From NCBI RefSeq assembly GCF_018263925.1, contig NZ_JAEVHF010000005.1, positions 62,001 through 126,000 on the forward strand: 64,000 nt of DNA. The letters are read 5' to 3'. The stretch comes from Kistimonas asteriae (GTDB lineage: Bacteria > Pseudomonadota > Gammaproteobacteria > Pseudomonadales > Endozoicomonadaceae). Below the pieces are notes generated by a model. That model did no database searches. It saw only the letters and a program-made list of their open reading frames with translations, and was not told the origin of the DNA. Below, piece by piece: positions 8,711-19,446 of the stretch; the first letter of the stretch is position 1, and every line of letters begins with the position of its first letter. Both the position numbers and the translations under genes were made by a program.

Positions 8711-10132
8711 ATGACGCAGGGGCATGAGAAAAAGCTGGGCGTTGTCGCCATGACCGCCCTGGTGGTCGGCGCAGTAGTCGGCAGCGGCATTTTCAGCCTG
8801 CCACAGAACATGGCGGAAGGCGCCGGCGCCGGCCCCATCCTGATTGCGTGGGTCATTACCTTTATCGGTATGCTGGCACTGACGCGTATCTTCCAATGGC
8901 TTTCCCTGAACCGTCCGGATATCAACGACGGTGTTTACGGTTATGCCCGCACCGGCTTTGGTGATTACCTGGGATTCAACGCAGCCTGGGGATACTGGAT
9001 CTCGGTCTGGGTGGGCAATGTCGGTTACCTGGTGCTGCTGTTCAGCGCCCTCGGCTCCTTCTCATCACTGGGCTTCTTCGGGGAAGGCAGCACACTGCCC
9101 GCCATGCTGTGTGGCCTGGTCGTTCTCTGGACGCTGCACAGTTTTGTCCTGCGAGGCATCCGGTCAGCCGCCATTCTCAACATCATTGTGACCCTGGCCA
9201 AGATTGTACCAATCTGCCTATTTATTCTCTGCGTTATGCTGGCGTTCAAGGTAGAAACATTCCAAATGGATTTCTGGGGTCACGAAGCCCTCGGCAGTAT
9301 TACCGACCAAGTCAAGAACACCATGCTTTATACCGTCTGGGTATTCCTGGGCATTGAATGTGCAACCGTCTATGCCAACCGTGCACACAATATGAAGGTG
9401 GTCAGCCAGGCGACTCTGATAGGCTTTTTCATTACCATCTCATTGCTGGTCTGTGTATCGGTACTGTCTCTTGGGGTTGTGCCACAGGCGGAACTGGCCA
9501 CCATGCGTAATCCGTCCATGGCAGCGGTGATGGAACGGGCGGTTGGCCCCTGGGGTGGCGTATTGATCAATCTCGGTCTGATCATCTCTGTTAGTGGTGC
9601 ACTGCTGGCCTGGAGCATGATCTCTTCCGAAATGCTGTACCTCGCGGCACGGGGAAAGCAGAATACGGCACCGACTTTTTTTGGCCGCCTCAACAGCCAT
9701 GGCACGCCTGCTAACGCCATGTGGCTGACCAACGCACTGATCTCACTGTTCCTGATCATTAATCACTTCAACGACGCCGGTTACAACCTGCTGATTCAGC
9801 TGGCCTCCTCCATGGCGCTGATTCCTTACCTGCTCTGTGCAGCGTTCGGACTGAAACTGGCGCTCAAGGCCGAAGTCCGTTCCGTCACGTTGATTGGTTT
9901 AACTGCACTGGGAACATTATATGGTGCCTGGTTGATTTACGCCGGCGGCACGGAATTCTTGTTGCTGTCGATGATCCTTTATATGGTGGGAGCGCCGTTT
10001 TATCTCAAAGCGCGGCATGAACGGGGTGAGAAACTGTTTGCCTCACCGCTGGAAACAACTGGCGCGGTTTTTGTTGTCGTGCTGGGGATCTCTGCACTGT
10101 ACCTATTAAACGTCGGTGAACTGGTTATCTGA
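8711..10132 (+). CDS. APC-family basic amino acid antiporter (arginine/ornithine type)
   Basis: The 473-residue protein has about 12 membrane segments and the APC signature near the N-terminus (VVGAVVGSGIFSLPQNMA). The family's arginine/ornithine and lysine antiporters of the ArcD/YdjE group start the same way. Residues TVWVFLGIECATVYANRAHN match the segment conserved in that group. The position downstream of ddaH suggests import of arginine or methylarginines in exchange for ornithine or citrulline; this is inferred from context. The start is ATG 8711 with GGAG 7 nt upstream; the upstream in-frame ATG at 8657 lies inside the intercistronic hairpin and adds 18 unconserved residues. A strong hairpin at 10181-10219 follows. 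Confidence 0.83.
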   Translation: MTQGHEKKLGVVAMTALVVGAVVGSGIFSLPQNMAEGAGAGPILIAWVITFIGMLALTRIFQWLSLNRPDINDGVYGYARTGFGDYLGFNAAWGYWISVWVGNVGYLVLLFSALGSFSSLGFFGEGSTLPAMLCGLVVLWTLHSFVLRGIRSAAILNIIVTLAKIVPICLFILCVMLAFKVETFQMDFWGHEALGSITDQVKNTMLYTVWVFLGIECATVYANRAHNMKVVSQATLIGFFITISLLVCVSVLSLGVVPQAELATMRNPSMAAVMERAVGPWGGVLINLGLIISVSGALLAWSMISSEMLYLAARGKQNTAPTFFGRLNSHGTPANAMWLTNALISLFLIINHFNDAGYNLLIQLASSMALIPYLLCAAFGLKLALKAEVRSVTLIGLTALGTLYGAWLIYAGGTEFLLLSMILYMVGAPFYLKARHERGEKLFASPLETTGAVFVVVLGISALYLLNVGELVI

Positions 10133-10180
10133 TTTTCTACATCGACCCGTGTCATCGAATCTTTTTTGCAGATTCACATC

Positions 10181-10219
10181 CAGCCGGGCTGACAACGTAA
10201 TGCTTTGTCAGCCCGGCTG
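10181..10219 (+). terminator. Terminator after the ddaH-antiporter operon
   Basis: A perfect 15-bp stem (CAGCCGGGCTGACAA at 10181-10195 with its complement at 10205-10219) with a 9-nt loop is followed by TCCTGTTTGTT, a loose U-rich tail. It separates the operon from ybiT. Confidence 0.75.
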
Positions 10220-10351
10220 TCCTGTTTGTTATGTTCTTCCTCAGGCTCTACAGTTAAAAAAATTGCAGCAAAAATAACAATTGTTGAACAGGGTTCAGCC
10301 CTGTAGTCTGCAATCCCTTTTTTACCTGCTGACCGGAACCGGGACGACACA

Positions 10352-11947
10352 TTGATTACCACCGCCAATATCACCATGCAGTTCGGGGACAAGCCCCTGT
10401 TCGAAGACATCTCCGTCAAGTTTGGTGACGGCAACCGCTACGGCCTGATCGGCGCCAACGGCTGCGGAAAATCCACCCTGATGAAAATCCTGAGCCGGGA
10501 ACTGGAACCGTCTTCCGGTACGGTCAGCAAGGATTCCAATGACCGCGTCGCCAAGTTGAGCCAGGACCAGTTTGCCTACGAACAGCACACGGTGGTTGAT
10601 ACGGTCATCATGGGCCATGCGGACCTCTGGAAGGTCAAGCAGGAACGCGACCGTATCTATTCCCTGCCGGAGATGACCGAAGAAGACGGCATGCGTGTGG
10701 CTGACCTCGAAGTCCAGTTCGCGGAAATGGACGGTTACTCTGCCGAAGCCCGGGCCGGTGAACTGCTGTTGGGCGTCGGCATTCCCACCGAGCAGCACTT
10801 CGGTTTGATGAGTGCCGTTGCACCTGGCTGGAAACTACGTGTACTACTGGCACAGGTACTGTTTGCGGATCCGGACATCATGCTGCTGGACGAACCGACC
10901 AACAACCTGGATATCAACGCCATTCGCTGGCTGGAAGGCGTGCTGAGCCAGCGTGACTGCACGATGATCATCATTTCCCACGACCGTCACTTCCTGAACA
11001 GCGTCTGCACCCATATGGCTGACCTGGATTACGGCGAACTGCGCGTCTACCCCGGCACCTATGACGAATACATGACCGCCGCCACCCAGGCTCGCGAACG
11101 TCTGCAGGCTGACAATGCCCGCAAGAAAGCCCAGATCGCTGAACTACAGTCCTTTGTCAGCCGCTTCTCCGCCAATGCTTCCAAGGCGAAACAGGCGACA
11201 TCCCGCGCCCGCCAGATCGACAAGATCAAAATCGAAACGATCAAGCCTTCCAGCCGACAGAGTCCATTTATCCGGTTTGAGCAGGAGAAAAAACTGTTCC
11301 GCCAGGCGCTGGAAGTGACCAACCTTTCACAGGGATATGGTGATGAATTACTGCTTAAGGGCGTCAAGCTGCTGGTAGACGTCGGTGAACGCATTGCCGT
11401 GATTGGCCAAAATGGTATCGGCAAGAGCACGTTCATGAATACGCTGGCCGGTGTAATGGCGCCGAAGTCGGGTGAAGTGAAATGGTCAGAAAACGCCAAT
11501 ATCGGTTACTACGCCCAGGACCACAGTGCGGACTTTGAGTCCGACATGACCCTGTATGACTGGATGGACCAGTGGAAACCTGCCGGTAACGATGAACAGT
11601 TCACACGAAGCTTCCTCGGTCGGATGCTGTTCTCCCAGAACGACATCAAGAAATCCGTAAAGGTGATTTCCGGTGGTGAGCAGGGACGGATGCTGTTCGG
11701 CAAGTTGATGATGCAGCAACCCAATATCCTGCTGATGGACGAACCGACCAACCATATGGATATGGAATCCATCGAAGCCCTGAATCTGGCGCTGGAGAAT
11801 TACGAGGGTACGCTGGTCTTTGTCAGCCATGACCGGCAGTTTGTGTCATCTCTGGCGACACGGATCATTGAGATTTCAGAAAACGGTATCACCGATTTCC
11901 ATGGCAGCTACGATGATTACTTACGCAGTCAAGAACTGACCACTTAA
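10352..11947 (+). CDS. ybiT: ABC-F family ATPase YbiT
   Basis: This 531-residue soluble protein with two ABC ATPase domains and no membrane region is near-collinear with E. coli YbiT (530 residues). Domain 1 has Walker [10 protein letters not shown] and Walker [12 protein letters not shown]; domain 2 has GQNGIGKST and [11 protein letters not shown]. The interdomain linker (about 245-320) is the ribosome-binding P-site tRNA interaction motif of ABC-F proteins (TQARERL to [20 protein letters not shown]). ABC-F proteins bind the ribosomal E site and act in translation; the exact role of YbiT is less clear. The start is TTG 10352, giving [12 protein letters not shown], which aligns with the E. 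coli start; no ATG fits. A 40-bp palindrome follows the stop and probably terminates transcription. Confidence 0.95.
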   Translation: MITTANITMQFGDKPLFEDISVKFGDGNRYGLIGANGCGKSTLMKILSRELEPSSGTVSKDSNDRVAKLSQDQFAYEQHTVVDTVIMGHADLWKVKQERDRIYSLPEMTEEDGMRVADLEVQFAEMDGYSAEARAGELLLGVGIPTEQHFGLMSAVAPGWKLRVLLAQVLFADPDIMLLDEPTNNLDINAIRWLEGVLSQRDCTMIIISHDRHFLNSVCTHMADLDYGELRVYPGTYDEYMTAATQARERLQADNARKKAQIAELQSFVSRFSANASKAKQATSRARQIDKIKIETIKPSSRQSPFIRFEQEKKLFRQALEVTNLSQGYGDELLLKGVKLLVDVGERIAVIGQNGIGKSTFMNTLAGVMAPKSGEVKWSENANIGYYAQDHSADFESDMTLYDWMDQWKPAGNDEQFTRSFLGRMLFSQNDIKKSVKVISGGEQGRMLFGKLMMQQPNILLMDEPTNHMDMESIEALNLALENYEGTLVFVSHDRQFVSSLATRIIEISENGITDFHGSYDDYLRSQELTT

Positions 11948-11952
11948 AACTA

Positions 11953-11992
11953 CTGTTTAAAATACGGCCACATGTGGCCGTATTTTAAACAG
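11953..11992. terminator. Perfect 40-bp palindrome after ybiT
   Basis: Positions 11953-11972 and 11973-11992 are exact reverse complements, with no mismatch over 20 bp per arm (core GGCCACATGTGGCC flanked by AT-rich arms with a TTTT run near the 3' end). It starts 6 bp after the ybiT stop, so a bidirectional intrinsic terminator is the simplest reading. Confidence 0.75.
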
Positions 11993-12407
11993 ATCTAATG
12001 ATTAATTTGCTGCCGCATCCTCATCACATCACTTTTTAAGTAATCTTTAACATACTGATGTGAGGCACTGTCAGATCAGATCTAAACCTCTACAGGTCGC
12101 ACACCTGCAGGCGTGTCAAATTTGTGGATGTCCTTCTTATATAGGCTTTTTCAGGAATTCCACATTTTAATGTTCCATTAAAACAGGTAGACTCGCCCCA
12201 ACTTTCATTTGCACGAGGGCATTTTACATAATGACTCCGCCTTAGATGCTTGCCAGCATCAAGCTGTAAGCCTCCCTGCTTCCCGCCTCTGATAGATACA
12301 AAAAGGTATCAATTTTTCTATTTGAAAAAATAGACTGCTTTTTTCCCCTCAAGCTTCTGTGTTGAGGCGGATTGTTGTGTTTAAAAAATATTGTCTGTTG
12401 AGTCTCT
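11993..12407. other. Gene-free stretch before the SulP gene
   Basis: About 415 bp, AT-rich, with no open reading frame that has a ribosome site. It presumably contains the SulP promoter. I could not place a convincing -35/-10 pair. Confidence 0.4.
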
Positions 12408-13898
12408 ATGTTGCGAAGTTTCAAATCTGCATGGTTATCGAACCCTAAAAACGACCTGCTATCTGGCGTGGTTGTAGCGCTAGCGCTCATACCAGAAGCT
12501 ATCGCATTCTCCATCATTGCGGGTGTGGACCCTAAAGTCGGACTGTATGCTTCATTCTGTATCTGTGTTGTTACGGCCATTACCGGTGCGCGAGCGGGAA
12601 TGATTTCAGCGGCTACAGGTGCTATGGCCCTGTTGATGGTGACCTTAGTTAAAGACTATGGCCTTGAATACTTATTGGCGGCATCATTACTTACCGGTGT
12701 TCTTCAGATTGCTATTGGTCAGCTGAAACTGGGTAACTTAATGCGGTTCGTGTCTAAATCCATTGTAACCGGGTTCGTTAATGCATTAGCCATTTTAATC
12801 TTTATGGCTCAGCTACCAGAGCTAACCAATGTCACCTGGCATGTCTATGCGCTTACTGCAGGTGGTTTGGGTGTTATCTATTTGTTCCCGTACCTCCCAA
12901 AAATCGGGAAGCTGCTGCCTTCTCCCCTTGTGTGTATTCTGATTATTACCGCTTTAAGCCTAAGCCTGGGTCTGGATGTGCGAACAGTGGGGGATATGGG
13001 GGATTTGCCTGACTCATTACCGGTATTCCTATGGCCAGATGTCCCTTTAACAATGGAAACATTCAGAATCATATTACCTTACTCCCTGGCGCTTGCGATG
13101 GTGGGTATCCTGGAATCACTCATGACAGCCACCATTGTTGATGATCTGACTGATACTGATAGCGACAGAAACAAAGAGTGTAAAGGGCAAGGCATCGCTA
13201 ACATTATTGCTGCGCTTATGGGGGGAATGGCGGGATGTGCCATGATTGGCCAATCAATTATCAATATCAAATCCGGTGGCAGAACAAGACTGTCAACGTT
13301 CTCAGCTGGCGTGTTCCTTTTGATAATGGTTGTTTTTCTGGATTCATGGCTGAAGATGATCCCTATGGCCGCTCTCGTAGCTGTCATGATGATGGTAGCT
13401 ATCGGAACATTCTCATGGCGCTCACTGGTTGAACTTAAAGATCACTCTCTTTCTACCAATATCATTATGATTTCAACGGTTGTTGCCGTTGTCTTTACTC
13501 ATAACCTGGCTATCGGTGTTATTACCGGTGTTATTCTGGCTTCTGTTTTTTATACAAATAACAGTAGAACAATTATGAGAATTACTGATGATGTGATTAA
13601 AGAAGGTAAGCACACCACGCACCGTGTTCATGGTCAGGTATTCTTTGCCTCTTCAGATCAGTTTGTTCAGCTGTTTAATTATGATGACCCGGCAGAGCTG
13701 ATATCTATCGATCTGACCGACGCGCACTTTTGGGATATTACGGCGGTGGCAGCTCTTGATAAGGTTGTGTTGAAGTACAGAAAAAAAGGTGCTGAAGTCG
13801 AAATCATAGGCATGAACGAGGCCTCGTCGACAATCATAGGTAAGTTCGCGGTATATGATAAGCCAGAAAAACGACTTAAAATGGTTGAAGGTCACTGA
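12408..13898 (+). CDS. SulP-family inorganic anion transporter
   Basis: This 496-residue inner-membrane protein has the SulP start ([20 protein letters not shown]), about 11-12 hydrophobic segments and a C-terminal STAS domain (about 400-490, [20 protein letters not shown]). Family members carry sulfate or bicarbonate (BicA type) with sodium or protons; the substrate is not decidable here. The run [20 protein letters not shown] corresponds to the conserved SulP motif near transmembrane segments 3-4. ATG 12408 is the only start that keeps the N-terminal motif. Codon use is more AT-rich than in ybiT before it, which may mean separate acquisition. It stands alone, with no partner gene. Confidence 0.88.
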   Translation: MLRSFKSAWLSNPKNDLLSGVVVALALIPEAIAFSIIAGVDPKVGLYASFCICVVTAITGARAGMISAATGAMALLMVTLVKDYGLEYLLAASLLTGVLQIAIGQLKLGNLMRFVSKSIVTGFVNALAILIFMAQLPELTNVTWHVYALTAGGLGVIYLFPYLPKIGKLLPSPLVCILIITALSLSLGLDVRTVGDMGDLPDSLPVFLWPDVPLTMETFRIILPYSLALAMVGILESLMTATIVDDLTDTDSDRNKECKGQGIANIIAALMGGMAGCAMIGQSIINIKSGGRTRLSTFSAGVFLLIMVVFLDSWLKMIPMAALVAVMMMVAIGTFSWRSLVELKDHSLSTNIIMISTVVAVVFTHNLAIGVITGVILASVFYTNNSRTIMRITDDVIKEGKHTTHRVHGQVFFASSDQFVQLFNYDDPAELISIDLTDAHFWDITAVAALDKVVLKYRKKGAEVEIIGMNEASSTIIGKFAVYDKPEKRLKMVEGH

Positions 13899-14258
13899 CC
13901 TCCCCTGGTAGTGCCGGGTGGGAGATCTCATTCGTGAATCTCGACCAATATGTTGTGGGAGTTTATGGAATTTGGGGGCATAGATGCTCCCACCGGGCTT
14001 CTGATGATATGTAGCGGATCAAGTTTGTCACTTGTTTTTACAGGTGTCCTATTTTCACAGGTTTGCCAGGCGGTGTTTAACTTAATAGTGGATTGACCAA
14101 ATAGCCCTATAATGACTGCTGGTTGTACATTAACGTCCCATAAAGATGGGGAAGTTGTCATTGATCAGCAGCCGTTCCTCACTCTTCTTGACTCCATCAA
14201 GTCTTTCACCCCACTTCATTTTCAATGAACTCTGCAGATTGATGTAACTTTTTGACTT
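13899..14258. other. Gene-free stretch between the SulP and response regulator genes
   Basis: About 360 bp. A weak inverted repeat (CTCCC/GGGAG at about 13899-13925) follows the SulP stop and could act as its terminator. The 77-codon minus-strand frame at 13928-14161 has no ribosome site and no recognisable protein. The stretch could be a decayed gene or mobile-element remnant, but I cannot show that. Confidence 0.35.
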
Positions 14259-14633
14259 TCAAAGTACATTTAACAGATCATCGAGGGCAAACGGCTTCTC
14301 CAGGATAACATCAGCACCTTCCCGTTGCGCTTTACGCAGATAAGAACCGACCAGGTTATGGTTTTCCTCGGAGACCTTTCCGCCGCCTGATATCGCCACA
14401 ATCTTCATACCAGGCCGGCTTTTCCGTATTTCCGTGCATAACTCCATGCCATCCATTTTTGGCATCAGGATATCCGTAATCACAATGCTGACATCTTCCT
14501 GTTGCTTCAGCACGTTCAGTGCCTCCACACCGTTTTCTGCCTGAAACACCCGGAAGCCTTCATCTTCCAGGCAGAGGGCCAACTCTTCCCGGAGTTCGAC
14601 CACATCATCCACTACAAGTATTGCCTTAGTCAT
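14259..14633 (-). CDS. Single-domain response regulator (CheY-like receiver)
   Basis: 124 residues comprising only a receiver domain. The acidic pocket (VVDD, Asp9/Asp10), phospho-acceptor Asp54 (VITDILMPKMDG), switch Ser82 (VAISGG) and Lys113 (ILEKPF) are all present, so it should be phosphorylatable. There is no output domain, so it works through protein contacts or as a phosphate sink or relay. It overlaps the 3' end of the histidine kinase gene by 8 bp and is co-transcribed with it, so the kinase is its evident partner. The start is ATG 14633. Confidence 0.9.
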   Translation of the reverse strand: MTKAILVVDDVVELREELALCLEDEGFRVFQAENGVEALNVLKQQEDVSIVITDILMPKMDGMELCTEIRKSRPGMKIVAISGGGKVSEENHNLVGSYLRKAQREGADVILEKPFALDDLLNVL

Positions 14634-16575
14634 TGTTATGCTCCTTATCCAATGTCAGGATGAAACAGGTATTGGGGCATTGGGCATCCACACGAATGAC
14701 ACCGCCATGCCCGCGGATAATGGTCTGAGAAATACTGAGCCCCAGGCCTGTGCCCTTACCAATCTCCTTGGTGGTAAACATGGGATCAAATATCCGTTCC
14801 CGAATCTTGGCGGGAATACCGGGACCAGAGTCCATCACCCGGATAATCACCTGCTGTTCGGATTGACTGATCTGGATACGAATCCATTTTTCGTCACACT
14901 CACTGACTGCATCACAGGCATTATTCAACAGATTGACAATCACCTGGGCCAGGTGCAGCCGCTGGCAGTCGATGACAACCTTATCGGTTTCTTCAAGGTA
15001 TTCCACCGAGAAATCAATACCGTTGACCTTGCACTTTTCCTCCACAAGGTCGGAAGCATCAGTAATAAAAACGGCAACCTGACAATGTTGAAAATCTTCG
15101 TTGTGACTGTTTCGGGAAATCTTGCTGAGACTATTGATAATGCCGGATACCCGGCTGACCGATGCAGAAATTTTATTCAGTGAAACAAGATCCTTTTCAC
15201 CCAGCGTCCCTTTCTCCATCTTTCGCGTTAATCGCTCGGCACTCAATTGAATGGCCTGTATCGGGCTGTTGATTTCATGGGCCATGCCACTGGCTATATC
15301 CCCCAGCGCCGCTTTTTTGGCTGACAGCATCGCCTTGGTCTGGTTCTGTAGAACAGCAAATTCTTTTTTCTTGAGCTCCCGGCGCATGGCTTCAAAAGCC
15401 CGGGCCAGGTCACCGATTTCATCACGCCGCATCTCAGGCAATGAAACCGAGTTGTCACCATTGGCCAGCGCATCAGATGCCTTGATCACATCCTTCAGCG
15501 GATTCAGAATGCGCCGTGTCCAGGCACCGACAATGATCATGCTGACAAGCACCAGCAACGATAAATAAAAAAGATTCCGGTTGAGCAGGCTGATGGATTC
15601 ATCCAGCATGGCCTGCTCAGACGCCAGTAGGAAGACGCCAACAAATCGATCATTACTACGTGAATCAAACTGTGCACGTACCATTTGCAACAACCAGGTA
15701 TCCTGGTTGTTGTCAAAATGCTGCACGCCGCCGGCCGCAGTCGCCTCCATCGTCCAAAGTTTTTCCGGCACCCGTTCGCTAATGCTGGAGTCTTCATCAA
15801 ATTCAAAGGCAAAGTTCAGTGAGCCATCGGGGTTGACCAGAATATCGCCCTGGGAATTCGTCAGGTACATCGAGTAATGTTTAGGTGACGAAGCAATGAT
15901 GCGCTGAAACACAGGTTTGAACGCCATACTGATGACAATCAGACCATAGAGTTCTCCGTCGATATAAACAGGGCTGGACGCCCGCATGACGGGCGTATAC
16001 GGTTGCGACACATCCCCAAACTCACGATTCAGGGTGATGTCGGAGAGATATACCCCACCAGCCTCTAGCCTCAACGATTGCTGATAAAACGGTCTGTGCC
16101 GTTTATTTTGCAATTCGTAGCCAGGCATCAGATAAACCGCGTCGCCATGCCGTTCGATGGCCAGAATCTCTTCACCGCCATTTTTTACACCAATCACTCG
16201 TACCTTGTAGTAATTGGGTTTTGATCGAGCGAAGTGCACCAGCAGATCCACAAGGTGTGTTTTATCGTGACTGTTTTGGTGTCCCTGCGGAGAGTCGGTA
16301 GACGTTTCGCCCAACACAGAAAGTACCGAGTGCAGGTTACTCAGGAAGACAGCATCGCTGCTGAGGTTATCGATCTCCTCGACCAATATCATGCTGGCGA
16401 TATTGGCTTCGGTGGTCAGATGCGATTCCGCCTGCTCGAACAGAATATGCGACGACCCCCGGAACAGCATTAACTCCACCGCCACCGCCGCCAGCGCAAC
16501 AGAAACGCCCGTCAGCAGGGAGAATTTCCCCGTAATGGTCAGCGCCCGCCGGAACGGCCAATAGAGCTTAATCAT
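14626..16575 (-). CDS. Membrane sensor histidine kinase with extracytoplasmic Cache-like sensor
   Basis: 649 residues: membrane segment about 14-36, a large periplasmic domain (about 40-330; the stretch [16 protein letters not shown] is typical of dCache/PDC sensors), a second membrane segment about 334-352, HAMP (about 352-405), HisKA with phospho-acceptor His433 ([11 protein letters not shown]) and HATPase_c with N box NNACDA, G1 DSGPGIP and G2 GTGLGLSIS. It is a hybrid-free kinase that should sense a small periplasmic ligand and pass phosphate to the receiver protein encoded immediately downstream. No target genes can be named. The next gene upstream is a divergent LysR regulator 357 bp away. 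Confidence 0.92.
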   Translation of the reverse strand: MIKLYWPFRRALTITGKFSLLTGVSVALAAVAVELMLFRGSSHILFEQAESHLTTEANIASMILVEEIDNLSSDAVFLSNLHSVLSVLGETSTDSPQGHQNSHDKTHLVDLLVHFARSKPNYYKVRVIGVKNGGEEILAIERHGDAVYLMPGYELQNKRHRPFYQQSLRLEAGGVYLSDITLNREFGDVSQPYTPVMRASSPVYIDGELYGLIVISMAFKPVFQRIIASSPKHYSMYLTNSQGDILVNPDGSLNFAFEFDEDSSISERVPEKLWTMEATAAGGVQHFDNNQDTWLLQMVRAQFDSRSNDRFVGVFLLASEQAMLDESISLLNRNLFYLSLLVLVSMIIVGAWTRRILNPLKDVIKASDALANGDNSVSLPEMRRDEIGDLARAFEAMRRELKKKEFAVLQNQTKAMLSAKKAALGDIASGMAHEINSPIQAIQLSAERLTRKMEKGTLGEKDLVSLNKISASVSRVSGIINSLSKISRNSHNEDFQHCQVAVFITDASDLVEEKCKVNGIDFSVEYLEETDKVVIDCQRLHLAQVIVNLLNNACDAVSECDEKWIRIQISQSEQQVIIRVMDSGPGIPAKIRERIFDPMFTTKEIGKGTGLGLSISQTIIRGHGGVIRVDAQCPNTCFILTLDKEHNND

Positions 16576-16932
16576 CCCTGAATGATGCCTGATAGTATTC
16601 AGTACCCCAATCTATTCAAGATAGTTCATCGGGCTATTGAGCCCTCTCCGCTTCGGACATGAAAGGCACTAATCTGAGGGTATACTTCTCACAGCAATGA
16701 AAATGGCCGCCAAAATAACAAAAAAATGGCAGACCATACGGGTTTAAGCGACAGACCTTCCCGGCAGCATCCCTCAATCAATAAAGACGAGCGACAGCCC
16801 ACAATGGTCTGGATAGAACTTGATGAAATAATAAGAACGATAAACCGCTTTTATTGATGTAATGCAGGCAGGGGAAACACGGGGAAATGATATAACGACG
16901 CAGACAACAACCCTGTACAGCAGTCACCGGCT
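16576..16932. other. Intergenic region between histidine kinase and LysR genes
   Basis: 357 bp holding the divergent promoters. I see no clear operator dyad, and no open reading frame with a ribosome site. Confidence 0.4.
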
Positions 16933-17856
16933 ATGTCTCATTTGCAACAGATCTATGATGTCGATATCAAACTGCTGCGGCTGTTCATGGCCATTGTCCG
17001 CTGTGGTGGGTTTTCGTCAGCCCAGACTCAGCTGAATATGAGCCAGTCCACGATCAGCCACCAGATGAGTCAACTCGAAGAGCGGCTTGGGCTGGTGCTC
17101 TGCCAGCGGGGACGGGGAGGGTTTTCACTGACGCGGGAAGGCAAGGCGGTATTCAGTGCCGCAGAACGGCTGCTGGCCGCCGTGGAAACGTTTCGGCAGG
17201 AAGTCGGCACCATCACCCATGTATTGTCGGGTGATCTCAGTATCGGTGTCGTCGATAACACCATCACTGATCGCAGTATGCCGCTGACAACCGCCATTCG
17301 TGAATTCAGAAAACTCGGCGGCGATGTCAATATTCACATTACCGTGGACTCCCCCGAACATCTGGTAGCGGATGTCGTACAGGGAAGACTTCACCTGGCC
17401 ATCGGTCTGTTTCCTGTCGCTCATAATGGATTGAACCACACGCCGCTTTATCGGGAAAAACACTGCCTCTACTGCGCCAGCAGTCATCCTTTTTATCATG
17501 AGACACCATCACTCTATGATCTGGCGGAATGCCCGGCAGTCCTGCGCAGTTACATGTACGACAATGACCAGAAAACCATCGGCAATGGCACCCGGAATGC
17601 CTATGCCAATAATATTGAAGCATTGGTCACGCTGATACTGACCGGGGGCTATATTGGTTTTTTACCGGAACACTATGCGCGCAAATGGCTGGAGACCGAG
17701 GAGCTGAAAGTGCTGCATCCGGACACCTGCGTCCGCTATTCGACCTTTGATATGATCACGGCCAGAAAGCAGCCCGATACACTGGTGCTCAAACAGTTCA
17801 TGCAGCTGTTCAGGTCTTTGCTGAATCAAAACCATCCAACGCCGGCGGCCAACTAA
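16933..17856 (+). CDS. LysR-family transcriptional regulator
   Basis: 307 residues with an N-terminal winged helix-turn-helix (about 10-70: LLRLFMAIVRCGGFSSAQ then MSQSTISHQMSQLEERLG) and a LysR substrate-binding domain (about 95-300, beginning LSGDLSIGVVDN). LysR proteins bind a small effector and usually control a neighbouring gene. Here the neighbours are an unrelated kinase gene and the end of the eCIS cargo region, so no target can be inferred with confidence. The start is ATG 16933. The eCIS cargo genes run toward it on the opposite strand. Confidence 0.9.
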   Translation: MSHLQQIYDVDIKLLRLFMAIVRCGGFSSAQTQLNMSQSTISHQMSQLEERLGLVLCQRGRGGFSLTREGKAVFSAAERLLAAVETFRQEVGTITHVLSGDLSIGVVDNTITDRSMPLTTAIREFRKLGGDVNIHITVDSPEHLVADVVQGRLHLAIGLFPVAHNGLNHTPLYREKHCLYCASSHPFYHETPSLYDLAECPAVLRSYMYDNDQKTIGNGTRNAYANNIEALVTLILTGGYIGFLPEHYARKWLETEELKVLHPDTCVRYSTFDMITARKQPDTLVLKQFMQLFRSLLNQNHPTPAAN

Positions 17857-17869
17857 ACACAGCTCAGGT

Positions 17870-18070
17870 TCATTTGTTGCTGTCATTGTCTGATGTTTCG
17901 TGCTCATCGTTACCCTGCAGCTGTGAAAGCAGCGTCATAAACTCAGACAATTTGACCATTGTCATTTCGATATCATCCTGCAATTGATGATTCAGGTATT
18001 CCATATCAACACCTGATTCTTTGCAGATCTTTTCGAGAAAACGATCAAGATTGTTAAATAAATCATCCAT
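17870..18070 (-). CDS. Small acidic protein of unknown function, last gene of the eCIS cargo region
   Basis: 66 residues, acidic and predicted largely helical (MDDLFNNLDRFLEKICKE...), ending in a polar tail NDEHETSDNDSNK. The start is ATG 18070, with AAAGGAG 8 nt upstream; the longer frame to 18094 lacks this. It lies 124 bp downstream of the membrane-active cargo candidate on the same strand. Size, charge and position would fit a cargo chaperone or immunity protein, but nothing in the sequence proves it, and I recognise no family. Confidence 0.6.
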   Translation of the reverse strand: MDDLFNNLDRFLEKICKESGVDMEYLNHQLQDDIEMTMVKLSEFMTLLSQLQGNDEHETSDNDSNK

Positions 18071-18194
18071 AACACAAACTCCTTTAGTCATCACTTGATG
18101 AACGATTCAGGTAACAAGGCAAGTCATTTAACCTCATACTCACTGCGACTCCTGACTCACCTTGTTCCTGAAAACAACGATTCAAACCAGGACG

Positions 18195-19295
18195 TCAGGC
18201 GCTTTTCTTAGCTTCATTTTTAGCGTTTTCAGCACCGCTCTTTGCGGTAGCCTGAGCCTTCTTGATGGCTTCACGGCTTTTCTTCCTGGCAGCCTTGATG
18301 GATTTAGAATCTTTGGCCTTGAGGGATTTAGCACCATCAACCGCTGTTCGAGCCCCGCGTCCGGTTTTTGTTGTGCCAATAACACCCGTGGCCGTTGTCC
18401 CGACAACGGTATCTGCAAACGTTGCAATTCTCGCATCTGTTGCACTGTCGCTGACTTCCGTTTTCAACGTTGCCGAGCTTTCTTTCACACCCGCTTCGGG
18501 CTCACCGAAGCTGACATCAGCCCCAAAGGCCTTGGCAATACTCAGAACACTGCTTGTCACTGTTGCCAGTGCTTCCAGAACAATCAGAATACCGGAAAGC
18601 ACCTTGACGTATCCCTTGGTCTTGGCTGAAGCATTTTCTGTAAATTTCTGGATTGATGCTCTCAACAGTTTCAACGCATTCGCACCCGCACCAATACAGG
18701 CAATGCCCAGTGTAAACAGGCACTGGATGAAACCATTGATAAAGCCAAGGCCTGCCTCAACCAGACGAACGGTATTAATCGTTGAGGTCATTTCAGCTTT
18801 CTTGGCCGGATCTTCCGTCTCATTGATCTTGTTCATCAAGTGAGAGCGATAGAACTTCAGTCCACCAATGATCAGACTGGTGATACCGGAACCCAGCGCC
18901 AACAGCCCCAGAGGGGTGCCAAACCCGGTCGCCAGCAGAAAACCGGCTGCGACGATCTTCACCACACCGGCAATAATATGACCGGTACCTTCAATCTTTA
19001 ACGCCGTTGCCGGGTTGGTGACGGTTTCCAGAAACCCCTTTGGCTGAACAACGCTTTGGGCAGGCCATTGCGCGCGTAACTGAAAGGGCGCCTGTTCTTC
19101 TTCCTTGTTACAGCACTGACAATTGGAACCGGTGCACTTCCTCTGAACAGCGCCATTTGCCCCAGAAAGCCAGGCAGGGTTTTGTTCCTGTTGCTGTGCA
19201 CTTAGGGAGTTTTTTAATTCTGTATTGAGTTTTCGCCGTTGAATAGCGGGCAGTGCCTTGTAAGACAAGACAGGATCATAGTTCCTTGCATACAT
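18195..19295 (-). CDS. Putative eCIS cargo protein with hydrophobic hairpins (membrane-active effector candidate)
   Basis: 366 residues starting MYARNYDPVLSYK at ATG 19295, which has AAGGA 7 nt upstream; the frame extends to TTG 19328 without a proper ribosome site. The N-terminal 90 residues are polar and carry IQRRK, VQRK and VQPK motifs and a cysteine cluster (KCTGSNCQCCNK). Residues about 95-255 hold three long hydrophobic hairpins (AAGFLLATGFGTPLGLLALG; FIQCLFTLGIACIGAGANAL; SGILIVLEALATVTSSVLSI). The C-terminus is a Lys/Ala-rich basic tail. There is no signal peptide. The layout recalls pore-forming or membrane-inserting toxins. It sits among other cargo candidates downstream of the DUF4157 gene. 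No known family was recognised, so function is inference. Confidence 0.62.
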   Translation of the reverse strand: MYARNYDPVLSYKALPAIQRRKLNTELKNSLSAQQQEQNPAWLSGANGAVQRKCTGSNCQCCNKEEEQAPFQLRAQWPAQSVVQPKGFLETVTNPATALKIEGTGHIIAGVVKIVAAGFLLATGFGTPLGLLALGSGITSLIIGGLKFYRSHLMNKINETEDPAKKAEMTSTINTVRLVEAGLGFINGFIQCLFTLGIACIGAGANALKLLRASIQKFTENASAKTKGYVKVLSGILIVLEALATVTSSVLSIAKAFGADVSFGEPEAGVKESSATLKTEVSDSATDARIATFADTVVGTTATGVIGTTKTGRGARTAVDGAKSLKAKDSKSIKAARKKSREAIKKAQATAKSGAENAKNEAKKSA

Positions 19296-19446
19296 GAGAA
19301 GGTCCTTCCATGAACCGGTTTGCGACAAACCCTCTCACATCGTGGAGAGGATGACTGAATCATTGAATAGGTTGTTTTGCTTAACAAGAGGGGAAGAATA
19401 AGTCAGCGTGGGGTTTTGATGGCATGATTCCAACAGGGAAACTGTT

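Noticed and set aside
13928..14161. 77-codon minus-strand frame, possible transposase remnant
   Set aside because: No recognisable transposase motif, terminal repeats or ribosome site.
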